Shown here: piece by piece, positions 1 through 8,355 of the stretch
How positions within the stretch are numbered: position 1 is the first letter of the stretch
Layout of the letters: each line of letters opens with the position of its first letter
Source: Actinoplanes sp. L3-i22
GTDB taxonomy: Bacteria > Actinomycetota > Actinomycetes > Mycobacteriales > Micromonosporaceae
Length of the DNA stretch: 64,000 nt
Assembly: GCF_019704555.1 (NCBI RefSeq)
Contig: NZ_AP024745.1
Coordinates: 9,950,001 to 10,014,000 of the forward strand
Direction: 5' to 3'
Notes under the pieces: model-generated
What the model was told of the DNA's origin: nothing
The model's input: the letters and a program-made list of their open reading frames with translations, nothing else
Databases searched by the model: none
Made by a program: the position numbers and the translations under genes

Positions 1-40
1 TTCCCCGGCGTGCTGCCCTGCGTCGGGGAACGGCCCTTTT
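1..40 (+). terminator. Hairpin with T-rich tail at window edge
   Basis: Bases 1-7 (TTCCCCG) pair perfectly with 24-30 (CGGGGAA), and CCCTTTT follows at 35-40. This looks like the 3' end of an intrinsic terminator for a gene that lies left of the window. The stem may continue outside the window, so the full structure cannot be judged. Confidence 0.4.
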
Positions 41-56
41 CGCGCACGCCGCTGCC

Positions 57-110
57 GGCTGCGGCTGCGGCTGCGGCTGCGGCTGCGGCTGCGGCTGCGG
101 CTGCGGCTGC
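57..110. repeat. Nine perfect GGCTGC hexamers
   Basis: Nine uninterrupted copies of the 6-bp unit GGCTGC lie in the non-coding stretch before the EamA permease gene. Perfect identity suggests recent expansion by slippage. No gene call covers it. The rest of 1-315 holds the edge hairpin, a TAGGGT box and a possible 13-codon ORF. Confidence 0.85.
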
Positions 111-156
111 GGGAGAACCGGCTGGTCGGGTGGGTGGGTTCGCGGAGGTGGTCGGT

Positions 157-210
157 TAGGGTGGGCGCGTGAGTCCGTTTCCCGGCGTTCTGCCGCCGCC
201 CCGCGACTGA
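157..210 (+). promoter_or_regulatory. Leaderless-type promoter with 13-codon ORF
   Basis: TAGGGT at 157-162 is followed six bases later by GTG at 169. This is the spacing used by leaderless actinobacterial genes and is seen repeatedly in this window. The frame from GTG reads MSPFPGVLPPPRD and stops at 208-210. It could be a leader peptide for the permease that starts at 316, or the remains of a truncated gene. No product is recognised. Confidence 0.3.
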
Positions 211-315
211 GCGGGGCGTGCGCCTCGCCGCCTGAGCGCTGCTCGGGCGGCGTCGTCGTGCTGCGTTCCGCTTGCCGATCCCGCCAGGACCGACTCACTC
301 TCACGCGGAGCGTGC

Positions 316-1278
316 ATGTTGTCGTTCTTCTCACCCAGCGCCCCGGCCGGGGCGCGGCTGAGCCTTCTCCAACTGTCCGTCGCCGGGGTGCTCTGGGGCA
401 CCGCCGGCGTTGTCGTCCAGGTCGTCGCGGGCCGTACCGGGCTCGGTGCCGTGGCGATCGGGTTCTACCGGCTGCTGTTCGCGGCCGGGACCATGCTGAT
501 CCTCGGGCTGCCCGCCCGCCGGCAGATCTGGGCCGCCGTCCGGTCCGCCCCGGCCGCGGTCATCGCCGCCGGGGTCGGGCTCGCGGCTTATCAGGCGTTG
601 TACTTCATCGCCGTACGGCTCACCGGGGTCAGCATCGCGACCGTGGTCAGCCTCGGCCTCGCGCCGGTGCTGCTGAGCGTCTGGGAGACGATCCGTACCC
701 GGCAGCGACCCGGGAACGCCGAGCTCGCCGCGTCGGCCGCCGCCGTGGTCGGCCTGGTGCTGATCTCCACGGTGACCGGCGAAGCAGCCACCGGCGGGGC
801 CGGGGCGACGGCGACCGGGCTGGGGCTGCTCGCGGCGGTCGCGTCCGGCACGGTCTACGCCGCGTCGACGGCGTTGAGCCGGCGGACGACCCAGGGCGTA
901 CCCCCGCTGATCCTGACGACGCTCTCCTGCACGATCGGTGCGATCACGCTGGCGCCGATCGCCGTGTTCCAGGGCGTGGCGTTCACGCCGAGTCTCACCC
1001 CGATCGCGCTGCTCGCCTACCTGGGCGCGATCACTACGGCGCTGGCGTACGCCTGCTTCTACACCGGGTTGCGACACACCACCGGCAGTGTCGCCGTGGT
1101 GGTCACGCTCTTGGAGCCGTTGACCGCCGCGGTGCTCGCGGTCGTGCTCATCGGCGAGCCGCTCGCCCTGCCGACGATCGTCGGCGGGCTGCTCCTGATG
1201 GGTGCGGTGACCACGTTGTACCTGGGTGCCGGCCGCCCCGCCGGGAAACCGCAGGAGGAGCCCGCCGCCCGGACGTGA
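316..1278 (+). CDS. EamA-family (DMT superfamily) permease
   Basis: A 320-residue integral membrane protein with two EamA repeats, roughly residues 15-145 and 165-300, and about ten hydrophobic helices. The family exports or exchanges metabolites such as amino acids, but the substrate cannot be read from sequence. GGAG sits five bases before the ATG. The tail (residues 305-320) is hydrophilic and cytoplasmic. The stop codon lies inside the first copy of a 25-bp tandem repeat, so the C-terminal residues are encoded by repeat sequence. Confidence 0.85.
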   Translation: MLSFFSPSAPAGARLSLLQLSVAGVLWGTAGVVVQVVAGRTGLGAVAIGFYRLLFAAGTMLILGLPARRQIWAAVRSAPAAVIAAGVGLAAYQALYFIAVRLTGVSIATVVSLGLAPVLLSVWETIRTRQRPGNAELAASAAAVVGLVLISTVTGEAATGGAGATATGLGLLAAVASGTVYAASTALSRRTTQGVPPLILTTLSCTIGAITLAPIAVFQGVAFTPSLTPIALLAYLGAITTALAYACFYTGLRHTTGSVAVVVTLLEPLTAAVLAVVLIGEPLALPTIVGGLLLMGAVTTLYLGAGRPAGKPQEEPAART

Positions 1279-1360
1279 CGCCCCGCCCGCCGCCCGGACG
1301 TGACGCCCCGCCCGCCGCGCGGAGGTGACGCCCCGCCCGCCGCGCGGAGGTGACGCCTCC
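1261..1360. repeat. Four 25-bp tandem repeats
   Basis: Copies occupy 1261-1285, 1286-1310, 1311-1335 and 1336-1360. Each starts CCCGCCGC and contains GGTGACG or CGTGACG. Copies 1 and 2 are identical, copies 3 and 4 share variant bases, and the last three bases of copy 4 diverge. The stop codon of the permease gene lies in copy 1. No spacers separate the units, so this is a minisatellite and not CRISPR. Confidence 0.9.
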
Positions 1361-1506
1361 GTGCGGTGGGCGAACGGCCGCGCCGGCGCGGGCATCCGGT
1401 GCGGGCACAGAGTCCCCGGCAGCATCGCAGAAAGCCGGAAGATCAGGTGCCTGCCCTGTGGACGAAGCGCCACTGTGGATAACTCCGGAGGGCCTCGAAA
1501 TCCCGC

Positions 1507-1843
1507 TACGCTGATGGCCGTGAGCAGCGCATTCACCGTTTCCACCGAGCTCGCGGCGGCCGTCCGGGACGCCGTCGGCATCCGGCTGCGCGGTCGCGCC
1601 GATTCGGTCGGCGCGACCGAAGCAGCCGGGCGAACACCCCGGCGACCGGCTGGCGACCGACGAACAAAGCCGTTCCCTGATGGCCGACAGGTAGAGCACG
1701 GCGCTGCCGGCCGACAGGTAGAGCAGGGCGCTGCCGGACGACAAGTGGAGCAGCGCGCTGCCGGCCCACGAACAGAGCAGAAGATCAGCGGACGTCGAGA
1801 GGCAGCCGCACCAGGACCGTTGTCCCGTTGTCGTCACCGGTGA
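1507..1843 (+). CDS. Possible small leaderless ORF with repeated tail
   Basis: TACGCT at 1507-1512 precedes a GTG at 1520 by seven bases, a leaderless arrangement. The frame reads VSSAFTVSTELAAAVRDAVG and runs 107 codons to 1843. The first ~25 residues look protein-like. The rest is low-complexity and is encoded by 27-bp repeats (1682-1783), and the end overlaps the opposing kinase gene. It may be a decayed gene whose original 3' end was lost or frameshifted. No family is recognised. Apart from this ORF and the repeats, 1361-1784 shows nothing definite. Confidence 0.25.
1682..1783. repeat. 27-bp tandem repeats, three and a part copies
   Basis: Units at 1682-1708, 1709-1735 and 1736-1762, with a partial unit at 1763-1783. 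Each carries GACAGGTAGAGCA or a variant followed by GCGCTGCC. Divergence rises towards the histidine kinase end. The unit length is a multiple of three, so every frame stays open across the array, which explains the spurious ORFs on both strands. Confidence 0.85.
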
Positions 1844-3974
1844 GGGAGATGCTGCCGTGATGCCGTTCCACCACCGCGCGGCTCAGCGTGAGCCCGAGCC
1901 CGCTCCCCGGCAACGTCCGATCATGCCCACGACTGGTCCGGTACCGGCCGGTGAAGAGCTTCTCCCGCTCGTCCCGGGGCACGTCCGCGGCCGCGTCCCA
2001 GACCGCCAGTTCCGCGGCGCGGCCGTCGCGGCGCAGGCTGACCTCGACGTGACCGCCGTCCGGGCTGTAGCGGATGGCGCTGCCGATCAGGTTCTCCACG
2101 ATCTGCCGCAGCCGGTCCCGGTCGCCGGGCACGATCAGCTCGCCGGGCAGATCGGTGTCGATCACGACCGGGGCGGCGCCGATCGCGTCCCGGGTCCGGT
2201 CGACCACGTCGCGGACGACTTCGGCCAGGTCCATCGGGGTGCGCCGGACGTCGGCGTGCCCGGCGTCGAGCGCGGAGAGTTCCAGCAGCTCGTTGATGAT
2301 CTCGCGGAGTTGCAGGGCGTTGCGCTCGACCACGGCGATCAGTCGCGGACCCTCCCGGACCAGGGTGGCCTCGTCCGCCTCGCGGAGCAGTTCGGTGTAC
2401 GCGCTGATCGACGTGAGCGGTGTGCGCAGCTCATGCCCGATCAGCGCCAGGTACTCGTTCTTGCTCCGCACCAGCTGGCGTCGCAGATCCTCGACCCGGC
2501 GCCGCTCGACGAACTGTCCCAGGTGCGCGGCTATCCCGGACATCAGCGCGACCAGCTCGTCCTCGGGGTCCTCGACCGCGTCGGCGAAGACGGTCAGCAC
2601 GCCGATCGTCCCGGTCCCGTCGTGCACCGGGATGGCGAGCGCGGTGTGCAGGCGTTCCCGCGTGGTGTCCGGGGAGATCAGGCTCTGCGGCCGGCCCACG
2701 TCCCGGATCCACAGCGGCTTGTCGACCTGCCAGGCCCGGCCGGCCAGCCCCTGGCCGTAGGTCAGCTGATCCGGCACCGGGATCCCGGTCGGCCAGCCCG
2801 GCGTGCTCCAGCGCGCCGCGGCCCGGATCGCCCCGGCGGCCGCGTCGACCATCCACAGCTCGGCGTGCACCCAGTCGAGGGTGGCGACGACGGCTTCGAG
2901 GACGCGTGGCCCGGCCGCCTCGATGCTGGGCGTCTCGGCGAGCGCGGTGGTCACCGCGAGCTCGCACGAGCGGAACCGTTCGGCCCGGCGCTGGCGGGTC
3001 ACGTTCTGCATGGCCTGGACGGCGCCGACGACGCGCCCGTCCGGCCCGAGGATCGGCTGCGCGTCCATCAGGTAGTGCCGGGTCCGTTTGGTCCGCCCGG
3101 CCCGGACGACCGGCTCGTCCCGGAGACGTTCGCCGCCGAGCGCCCGGAACAGGCCGGGCTCGTCGGTGCCGGCCGGGTCGTCGGCCCAGAGCCGCCGCAT
3201 CCGCTCGTTGGCGAAGACCACGTTCCCGGCGTCGTCGCAGGCGGTCACCCCGTCGTGCAGGCTCTCCAGCACCGCGTCCAGGAACCGATGCTGCTGTTCC
3301 AGCTCGTGCCGGGCGAGTTGCTCGCCGATCAGCAGCGTCGCCACCTCGGCGGCCTCCGCGACCGCGGACATCTGCTCCGGCGTCCACTCCCGGGGCCGCA
3401 GGTCGTAGGCGCAGCACACCCCGAGCACCTGCCCGAGCCGGTCGTGCACCGGATAGCCGAGGTAGGCGCCGCCGTGCTTGCGGACCACCCCGGGCGGCAC
3501 GCGCTCGTCGGCGGTGGCGTCGTCGACGATCACCCCTCCGCCGCCGCGGACCACGAGCCCGCCGAGCGACCCGTCGAGGGCGGTGTCGGCGATCGCGTCC
3601 CAGTCGGCGGAGACCCCCCAGCTGCCGTAAAGCCGGAGCCGGTCCCCCTCGACGAACTGGATGCAGGCGCTGGGTGTCTGCGCGCCGCGGGCGGTCAGGG
3701 CGGCGAGCTGATCCGCGGTTCCGCTGGTCAGCACGCCCCGGTGCAGGTCCGGGTGGGCGCCGAGCACGTCCCGCAACGACGGGGGCCGCCGTTCCCCGCC
3801 GGACTGCGGCGGGGCGCCGATCGACCGCGGTTCGGTGGCGGCCGTCGCCGAGACAGGATGCTCGTCGACGGCCGTCCCCCCGTAAAGCTCGGCCGGGCGT
3901 GCGAGTGCCGCGGCTTCCGCCGCCCGGGTCCGTCCGGACCGCCCGGCGCCGGGGCCGGAGTCTTCTCGCCGCAT
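1785..3974 (-). CDS. Sensor histidine kinase, GAF-PAS-GAF-HisKA-HATPase
   Basis: A 729-residue cytoplasmic kinase without membrane helices. Order: disordered N-terminus (1-60), GAF (about 80-218), PAS (228-330), GAF (335-490), HisKA with phospho-acceptor His in LIGHELRTPL (near 510), and an ATPase domain with N box ENLIGSAIRYSPDGG (near 625) and G2 box GSGLGLTLS (near 690). The G1 box reads DAAADV, where DxGxG is expected, so both glycines are missing and nucleotide handling may be altered. No response regulator is adjacent, which makes it an orphan. GGAGG precedes the ATG, with TAGGCT further upstream. The signal sensed by the GAF domains is unknown. Confidence 0.9.
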   Translation of the reverse strand: MRREDSGPGAGRSGRTRAAEAAALARPAELYGGTAVDEHPVSATAATEPRSIGAPPQSGGERRPPSLRDVLGAHPDLHRGVLTSGTADQLAALTARGAQTPSACIQFVEGDRLRLYGSWGVSADWDAIADTALDGSLGGLVVRGGGGVIVDDATADERVPPGVVRKHGGAYLGYPVHDRLGQVLGVCCAYDLRPREWTPEQMSAVAEAAEVATLLIGEQLARHELEQQHRFLDAVLESLHDGVTACDDAGNVVFANERMRRLWADDPAGTDEPGLFRALGGERLRDEPVVRAGRTKRTRHYLMDAQPILGPDGRVVGAVQAMQNVTRQRRAERFRSCELAVTTALAETPSIEAAGPRVLEAVVATLDWVHAELWMVDAAAGAIRAAARWSTPGWPTGIPVPDQLTYGQGLAGRAWQVDKPLWIRDVGRPQSLISPDTTRERLHTALAIPVHDGTGTIGVLTVFADAVEDPEDELVALMSGIAAHLGQFVERRRVEDLRRQLVRSKNEYLALIGHELRTPLTSISAYTELLREADEATLVREGPRLIAVVERNALQLREIINELLELSALDAGHADVRRTPMDLAEVVRDVVDRTRDAIGAAPVVIDTDLPGELIVPGDRDRLRQIVENLIGSAIRYSPDGGHVEVSLRRDGRAAELAVWDAAADVPRDEREKLFTGRYRTSRGHDRTLPGSGLGLTLSRAVVERHHGSISLTGDDNGTTVLVRLPLDVR

Positions 3975-4254
3975 GGCCGACCTCCACGTTCAGCCTAGAG
4001 GCGCGAAAACCCTAAAACCGGCAAATCCCTCGGCCAGGCGAGCTTTCTTCCCACGCTCCGCCGCACTCGTTCTTCACCCATTTGCCGGTACGACCGAAGC
4101 CCCGCCCACGGGACGAAAGGAGGCATTTCACGCAGAACGCCGACGGAAAGTCACGCTGCGAGGCGACGAGTGGGAAGGCGGCACTCCACGCATGGCGCGC
4201 CGCGGGGCACCGCATTCCTCGGGGGTGACCTTTGGGGGCGTACCCAGGGAGGTT
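3975..4254. other. Intergenic gap between kinase and trmB
   Basis: About 280 bases with a somewhat lower GC content than the flanking genes. It holds the kinase promoter (TAGGCT on the minus strand near 3994-3999). No convincing gene, strong terminator or repeat was seen in the remainder. Confidence 0.5.
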
Positions 4255-4932
4255 TTAGATTTTGGCGAAGCGTAGGTCGGTGATGGGGCGGCCGGCCTCG
4301 GTGCCTCGGCGTTCGAACTTCGTCTCGGGGCGGGGGTGCGGCCCCGCCGGGAGGGGGGTCAGGAACGGGTCGGCGGTGAGGGTCTCGGTCATCGCCTCGG
4401 CGTACTCCGGCCAGTCGGTGGCGCAGTGCAGGATGCCGCCGGGGTGCAGGCGGTCGCGGAGCAGGGCTACGTTCGCGGGCTGGATCAGGCGGCGTTTGTG
4501 GTGGCGGGCCTTGGGCCACGGGTCCGGGAAGTAGACGTGCACGGCGGCCAGGGACTCCGGGGCCAGGCGGTGGACCAGCTGCATGGCGTCGCCCTCGGCG
4601 GCCCGGACATTCGTCAGGCCCAGCTCGCCGACCAGGGCCAGCAGGTTTCCGATGCCGGGGGTGTGCACCTCGATGCCGAGGTAGTTCCGGTCCGGGTCGG
4701 CGGCGGCCATCGCGGCGGTCGCGTCGCCCATGCCGAAGCCGATCTCGAGGACCGTGGGGGCGTCGCGGCCGAAGAGTTCCGGCAGGTCCAGCGGGGTGCG
4801 GTCGCCGTCGAGGACGGTCAGGCCGTAGCGGGGCCAGAGGGCGGCGTGGGCGTCGGCGTGCCGGAGGCTCATCCGCCCGCGGCGGGGGTGGAAGGTCCGG
4901 ATTGGGCGGGCGGCGGCGGCGGAGTCAGTCAT
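4255..4932 (-). CDS. trmB: tRNA (guanine-46-N7)-methyltransferase
   Basis: TrmB transfers a methyl group from SAM to N7 of G46 in the tRNA variable loop. The SAM-binding motif LEIGFGMGDA and the family signature DPWPKARHHKRRLIQP (substrate and catalytic region) are both present, and the length of 225 residues is typical. I chose ATG at 4932 because TATCGT lies ten bases before it. The alternative GTG at 4944 falls inside that box. No operon partner is evident; the next gene upstream is transcribed from its own promoter. Confidence 0.92.
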   Translation of the reverse strand: MTDSAAAARPIRTFHPRRGRMSLRHADAHAALWPRYGLTVLDGDRTPLDLPELFGRDAPTVLEIGFGMGDATAAMAAADPDRNYLGIEVHTPGIGNLLALVGELGLTNVRAAEGDAMQLVHRLAPESLAAVHVYFPDPWPKARHHKRRLIQPANVALLRDRLHPGGILHCATDWPEYAEAMTETLTADPFLTPLPAGPHPRPETKFERRGTEAGRPITDLRFAKI

Positions 4933-4997
4933 GGCGGCCACCACGATACGTCGTCACCGGAGCAGCCCCCAGGCAGCGGCGGGGTCGGGGCGGGGTG

Positions 4998-6137
4998 TCA
5001 GCGGAGTTGGGGTGTGGGCTGGGAGCCGGGGTGGAGGGGGGTGCGGGTGCCGGTTCGCAGGTCGATCAGGGTGACGCAGGAGCCGGACTTGGACTGGGCG
5101 GTGAGCAGGGCGCGGTTCGTGTCCAGGTAGGTCAGTTCGCGGTCCATCGGGGTGCCGATCGTGCGTTTCTTGCCGGTCCGTAGGTCCAGTTCGACGACGT
5201 GGATCGGCTCGTTGCCGGCTTTGGTCTCGCCCTCCTGGTAGGCGGTGTAGGCGAGTCGGGTGCCGTCCGGGCGCCAGGACGGGACTACGGCGAAGCCTCG
5301 GTTCTGGAGACTGCCGCCGCCGTAGGCCGCGATCATGCGTTCGGCGCCGGAGCCTACGGTTCCGATGGTCAGGCAGGCGTCGTAGACGGCGTCGCACTCG
5401 CCGCCGCGGAAGGCGATCTGTTTGCCGTCCGGGGACCAGGCGACCGCGTCGTCGACACGGAGGCGGTCGGCCAGGGTGCCGGTCACCGGTTCCGGAGTCG
5501 ATTCGTCCGGAAGGTCCTCGCCCCGGCAGTCCCGCGGAAACAACACCTCGGGCTGCGCTGGGGCCGAAGAAGGCGAGACGGCGGAAGGCGAGGCCGCCGA
5601 ACCCGAGGCCGCGGAAGGCGAGGCCGCGGAAGGCGAGGCCGCGGAAGGCGAGGCCGCGGAAGGCGAGGCCGCCGACACCGGGGCCGCGGCGGGGGGAACC
5701 GGGGCGGCCGGGGCTTTCGGGGCCGGGGAAACGGAGGCTGGGATCCGGTAGACGCCTGGGCCGCCCGTGCAGGACAAGGAGGAAAAAGCCAGCCACTTGC
5801 CGTCCGGGGACCAGGAGGGGCCGGATGCTGGGCGGGTGGTGAGGCGACGCAAGGCGGTGCCGTCGGGCTTCATGGTCCACAACTGACCTTTTCGGATCAC
5901 GGCCAGCTGTTTGCCGTCGGGGGCGAACCGGGGGCGGGCGAACCCGCCCCCGGTGGTGAGGCGCTTCTCGGTCGGGCCGCTGCTGAGGTAGATGTCGCCG
6001 CTGCGGACGTACGCAATCGGGGTGGTTGGGGTTGTCGCATCAGCGGACCTTGCCGGAACAGCGGACGCCGAGGCCGGCGCCGGAGTGAGAACGAGACCGG
6101 CCAGAACCGCCGCCGCGCCCGCTGCCGTCTTGATCAT
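4998..6137 (-). CDS. Secreted TolB-like beta-propeller (PD40) protein
   Basis: A 379-residue exported protein. A signal peptide covers the first ~25 residues (hydrophobic AAGAAAVLAGLVL ending ASA). It is followed by WD40-like PD40 blades with motifs such as RPRFAPDGKQLAV, GPSWSPDGKWLAF and AVAWSPDGKQIAF. The propeller is interrupted by a low-complexity AASPS-rich loop (about residues 155-190) built from 15-bp DNA repeats. A GGGGAAGG ribosome site precedes the ATG at 6137. The protein probably binds a ligand or partner outside the membrane. There are no Tol genes nearby, so a Tol role should not be assumed. Confidence 0.75.
   Translation of the reverse strand: MIKTAAGAAAVLAGLVLTPAPASASAVPARSADATTPTTPIAYVRSGDIYLSSGPTEKRLTTGGGFARPRFAPDGKQLAVIRKGQLWTMKPDGTALRRLTTRPASGPSWSPDGKWLAFSSLSCTGGPGVYRIPASVSPAPKAPAAPVPPAAAPVSAASPSAASPSAASPSAASPSAASGSAASPSAVSPSSAPAQPEVLFPRDCRGEDLPDESTPEPVTGTLADRLRVDDAVAWSPDGKQIAFRGGECDAVYDACLTIGTVGSGAERMIAAYGGGSLQNRGFAVVPSWRPDGTRLAYTAYQEGETKAGNEPIHVVELDLRTGKKRTIGTPMDRELTYLDTNRALLTAQSKSGSCVTLIDLRTGTRTPLHPGSQPTPQLR
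5581..5670. repeat. Six in-frame 15-bp repeats in TolB-like gene
   Basis: Units GCGGAAGGCGAGGCC repeat six times; the second is a variant. On the minus strand they encode AASPS-type pentapeptides. The unit is a multiple of three, so copy number can change without breaking the frame. They form a flexible linker between propeller blades. Confidence 0.9.
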
Positions 6138-6345
6138 GCTGACCTTCCCCCGCCTGCGTTTACGTCCTGCACCATCGTCGCAACCGACCCGCACCATTAG
6201 CGGTTTCCGCCGCGCGGATGGACCACGACCACCGATCCGTGTCTCAGCGGCGCGAATGGATCACCCGCACCGCCCCGCGCTTCAGCCGCCCGAGCCGCGT
6301 GGCCGGGCCGCCGCCGCGTGGCCGGGCCGCCGCCGCCGACCCGGA

Positions 6346-6526
6346 CCTCAGCCACGCGGATTGGGCCGCCGCTGAGCCGGGCCTCAGCCAACGCGGATTG
6401 GGCCGCCGCCGACCCGGACCTCAGCCGCGCGGATTGGGCCGCCGCTGAGCCGGGCCTCAGCCACGCGGATTGGGCCGCCGCCGACCCGGGCCTCAGTCGC
6501 GTGGATGGACCACCGCCGCTGAGCCG
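6346..6526. repeat. 36/37-bp tandem repeats reaching into GGT gene end
   Basis: Units at 6346-6381, 6382-6418, 6419-6454, 6455-6490 and a diverged 6491-6526. Each starts CCTCAGYC and contains GCGGATTGGGCCGCCGC. The units alternate between two subtypes, GCTGAGCCGG and GCCGACCCGG, which suggests expansion of a two-unit block. The last copy overlaps the 3' end of the gamma-glutamyltransferase gene and supplies its stop codon. The remaining sequence from 6138 to 6345 is GC-rich with further partial copies and no gene. Confidence 0.85.
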
Positions 6527-8277
6527 CTGCCGCGGCGGACCGGCTCGGCGACTGCCAGCTGGCCGCCGTGGGCGGTGAACTCGATCGCTGTCGCGGCGCC
6601 GATCTCCGGAGCGTCCGCCCCGAAGACGTGACCGAGAGCGGTCAGCGCCGGCCCATACGTCGTGTGGAACGCCGGCTCCGCCTGGATCCCGGCCGTGTTG
6701 CGCTGTGCCGCCCGCGGCGCGGCGAGGGCCTGCGGCAGCGTGAGCCCCAGGTCGGTCCGCCCGTAGATGATCTGCAGGACGGTCGTGATGATCGTCGAAC
6801 CGCCGGGCGCGCCGACCGCGAGGAACGGCTTGCCGTCCTTGAGCACGATCGTCGGCGACATCGAGCTGCGCGGCCGCTTGCCGGGGCCGGGCAGGTTCGG
6901 GTCGTCGAAGGTGCCCTGCGTGCCGGTGAAGTTGAAGTCGGTCAGCTCGTTGTTGAGCATGAAGCCGCGCCCGGGCACGACCATCCCGTTGCCGCCGAAC
7001 TGCTCGAGGGTCAGCGTGTACTCGACGACGTTGCCCCATTTGTCGGCGACGGTGAGGTTGGTGGTGCTCATCCCGTTGTCCAGCGCCGCGGTGGCGGGGG
7101 CCGGCGTGCACCCGGAGGCGCCGAGGATGCCCGGCCCGACCGGCTTGGCCAGCGCCTTGTCCGGGGAGATCTGGCAGGCCCGCTGCCCGGCCCAGCGGTC
7201 CGAGAGCAGGGTCCGGAGCGTGGACTGCGGGGTGTACGCGCCCACGTACCGCCCCCGGTCGGCGAACGCCAGCGCGGACGCCTCGAGGTAGTAGTGCAGC
7301 TTCTCCACGGTCGTCGCGGAGTCGAGCGGCGACGCCTCCAGGATGTTCAGCGCCTCCCCCACGGTGCTGCCGCCACTGGACGGGGTGGACATGCCGTACA
7401 CGGACAGGCCCTTGTAGTCGGCCTTGGTCGGTCCGGGGTGCCGGACCTGGTACTTGGCCAGATCGGCGGCGGTCAGCACACCGGGCCGGATCGGGTAGGC
7501 CCACGGCGACGACGGGGTGGCCGAGACGGCCGGGTGCGCCACCGTCTTCAGCAGGTCCGCGCCGACCGCGCCGCGGTAGAACGCACCGGTCCCCTGCCGG
7601 GCGATCAGCCGGTAGGTCGCGGCCAGGTCCGGGTTGCGGATCGTCGTCCCGACCGCGGGCGGCGCGCCGTCCGGCAGGTACAGCGCCTTGGTCGCGTCGA
7701 ACTGCCCGAACGCGGCGGCGTTCTCGGTGACCTGCCGGCGGAACTCGCCGTCCACGGTGTACCCGCGGTCGGCGACCTTCGCGGCGTCGGTGAGGGCGCC
7801 GCTCAGCGACCGGGTCCCCCACTGCTTCGCCGCCGACTCCCAGGTGGCCAGGGTGCCGGGCACGCCGACCGAGAGGCCGCTGACCCGGGCCTCGTCGAAG
7901 GCGTACGGCTGCCCGGTCGCCGGGTTCACGAAGTAGGCCGGGGTCATCGTCGCCGGGCCGGCCTCCCGGCCGTCGATGGTGAAGACCTGCCGCTTGCGGG
8001 CGTCGTAGTAGACGAAGAACCCGCCGCCGCCGATCCCGGAGGCGAACGGCTCGGTCACGCCGAGGGTGGCGGCCGCCGCGACCGCCGCGTCGACCGCGTT
8101 GCCGCCGCGCCGCAGGACCTCGAGCCCGGCGGCGGTCGCGGTGGCGTCCACGGTCGCGATGGCTCCGCCGTACCCCTGGGCAGTTGGGGTTTTCTCGAAA
8201 GCTTCGGAAGCGGAGGCCGGCGTCGCCAGCCCCAGCGTAGTGAGCGAAAGCGCAGCCAGCGCCGTAAGGAACCGCAT
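6493..8277 (-). CDS. ggt: Gamma-glutamyltransferase, secreted
   Basis: A 594-residue Ntn hydrolase precursor that cleaves gamma-glutamyl bonds, for example in glutathione, outside the membrane. A signal peptide ends near residue 24 (ATPASAS). The autoprocessing site lies in GMSTTNLTVADKWGN, with the first Thr of TTN as the catalytic nucleophile exposed after cleavage. PGPGKRPRSSMSPTIV matches the family substrate region. GGAGGG precedes the ATG at 8277. The minus strand also shows TTGTGC-N17-TAGGCA upstream of it. The last ~12 codons lie in tandem-repeat DNA, so the C-terminus may have been altered by repeat invasion. Confidence 0.92.
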   Translation of the reverse strand: MRFLTALAALSLTTLGLATPASASEAFEKTPTAQGYGGAIATVDATATAAGLEVLRRGGNAVDAAVAAAATLGVTEPFASGIGGGGFFVYYDARKRQVFTIDGREAGPATMTPAYFVNPATGQPYAFDEARVSGLSVGVPGTLATWESAAKQWGTRSLSGALTDAAKVADRGYTVDGEFRRQVTENAAAFGQFDATKALYLPDGAPPAVGTTIRNPDLAATYRLIARQGTGAFYRGAVGADLLKTVAHPAVSATPSSPWAYPIRPGVLTAADLAKYQVRHPGPTKADYKGLSVYGMSTPSSGGSTVGEALNILEASPLDSATTVEKLHYYLEASALAFADRGRYVGAYTPQSTLRTLLSDRWAGQRACQISPDKALAKPVGPGILGASGCTPAPATAALDNGMSTTNLTVADKWGNVVEYTLTLEQFGGNGMVVPGRGFMLNNELTDFNFTGTQGTFDDPNLPGPGKRPRSSMSPTIVLKDGKPFLAVGAPGGSTIITTVLQIIYGRTDLGLTLPQALAAPRAAQRNTAGIQAEPAFHTTYGPALTALGHVFGADAPEIGAATAIEFTAHGGQLAVAEPVRRGSGSAAVVHPRD

Positions 8278-8355
8278 CGGCCCTCCAGACAGGACAGTGT
8301 CGGTTGTCAATCCCTGCCTACCGCTGATCACAGCCCGGCACAACCTTTGCAACGA

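Noticed and set aside
1148..1837. A 229-codon minus-strand frame with Ser/Leu repeats
   Set aside because: It is produced by 25- and 27-bp tandem repeats. No start signal or domain supports it.
4998..6137. TolB of the Tol-Pal system
   Set aside because: The propeller motifs match PD40 repeats generally. No Tol, Pal or outer-membrane context exists, and the organism is actinobacterial.
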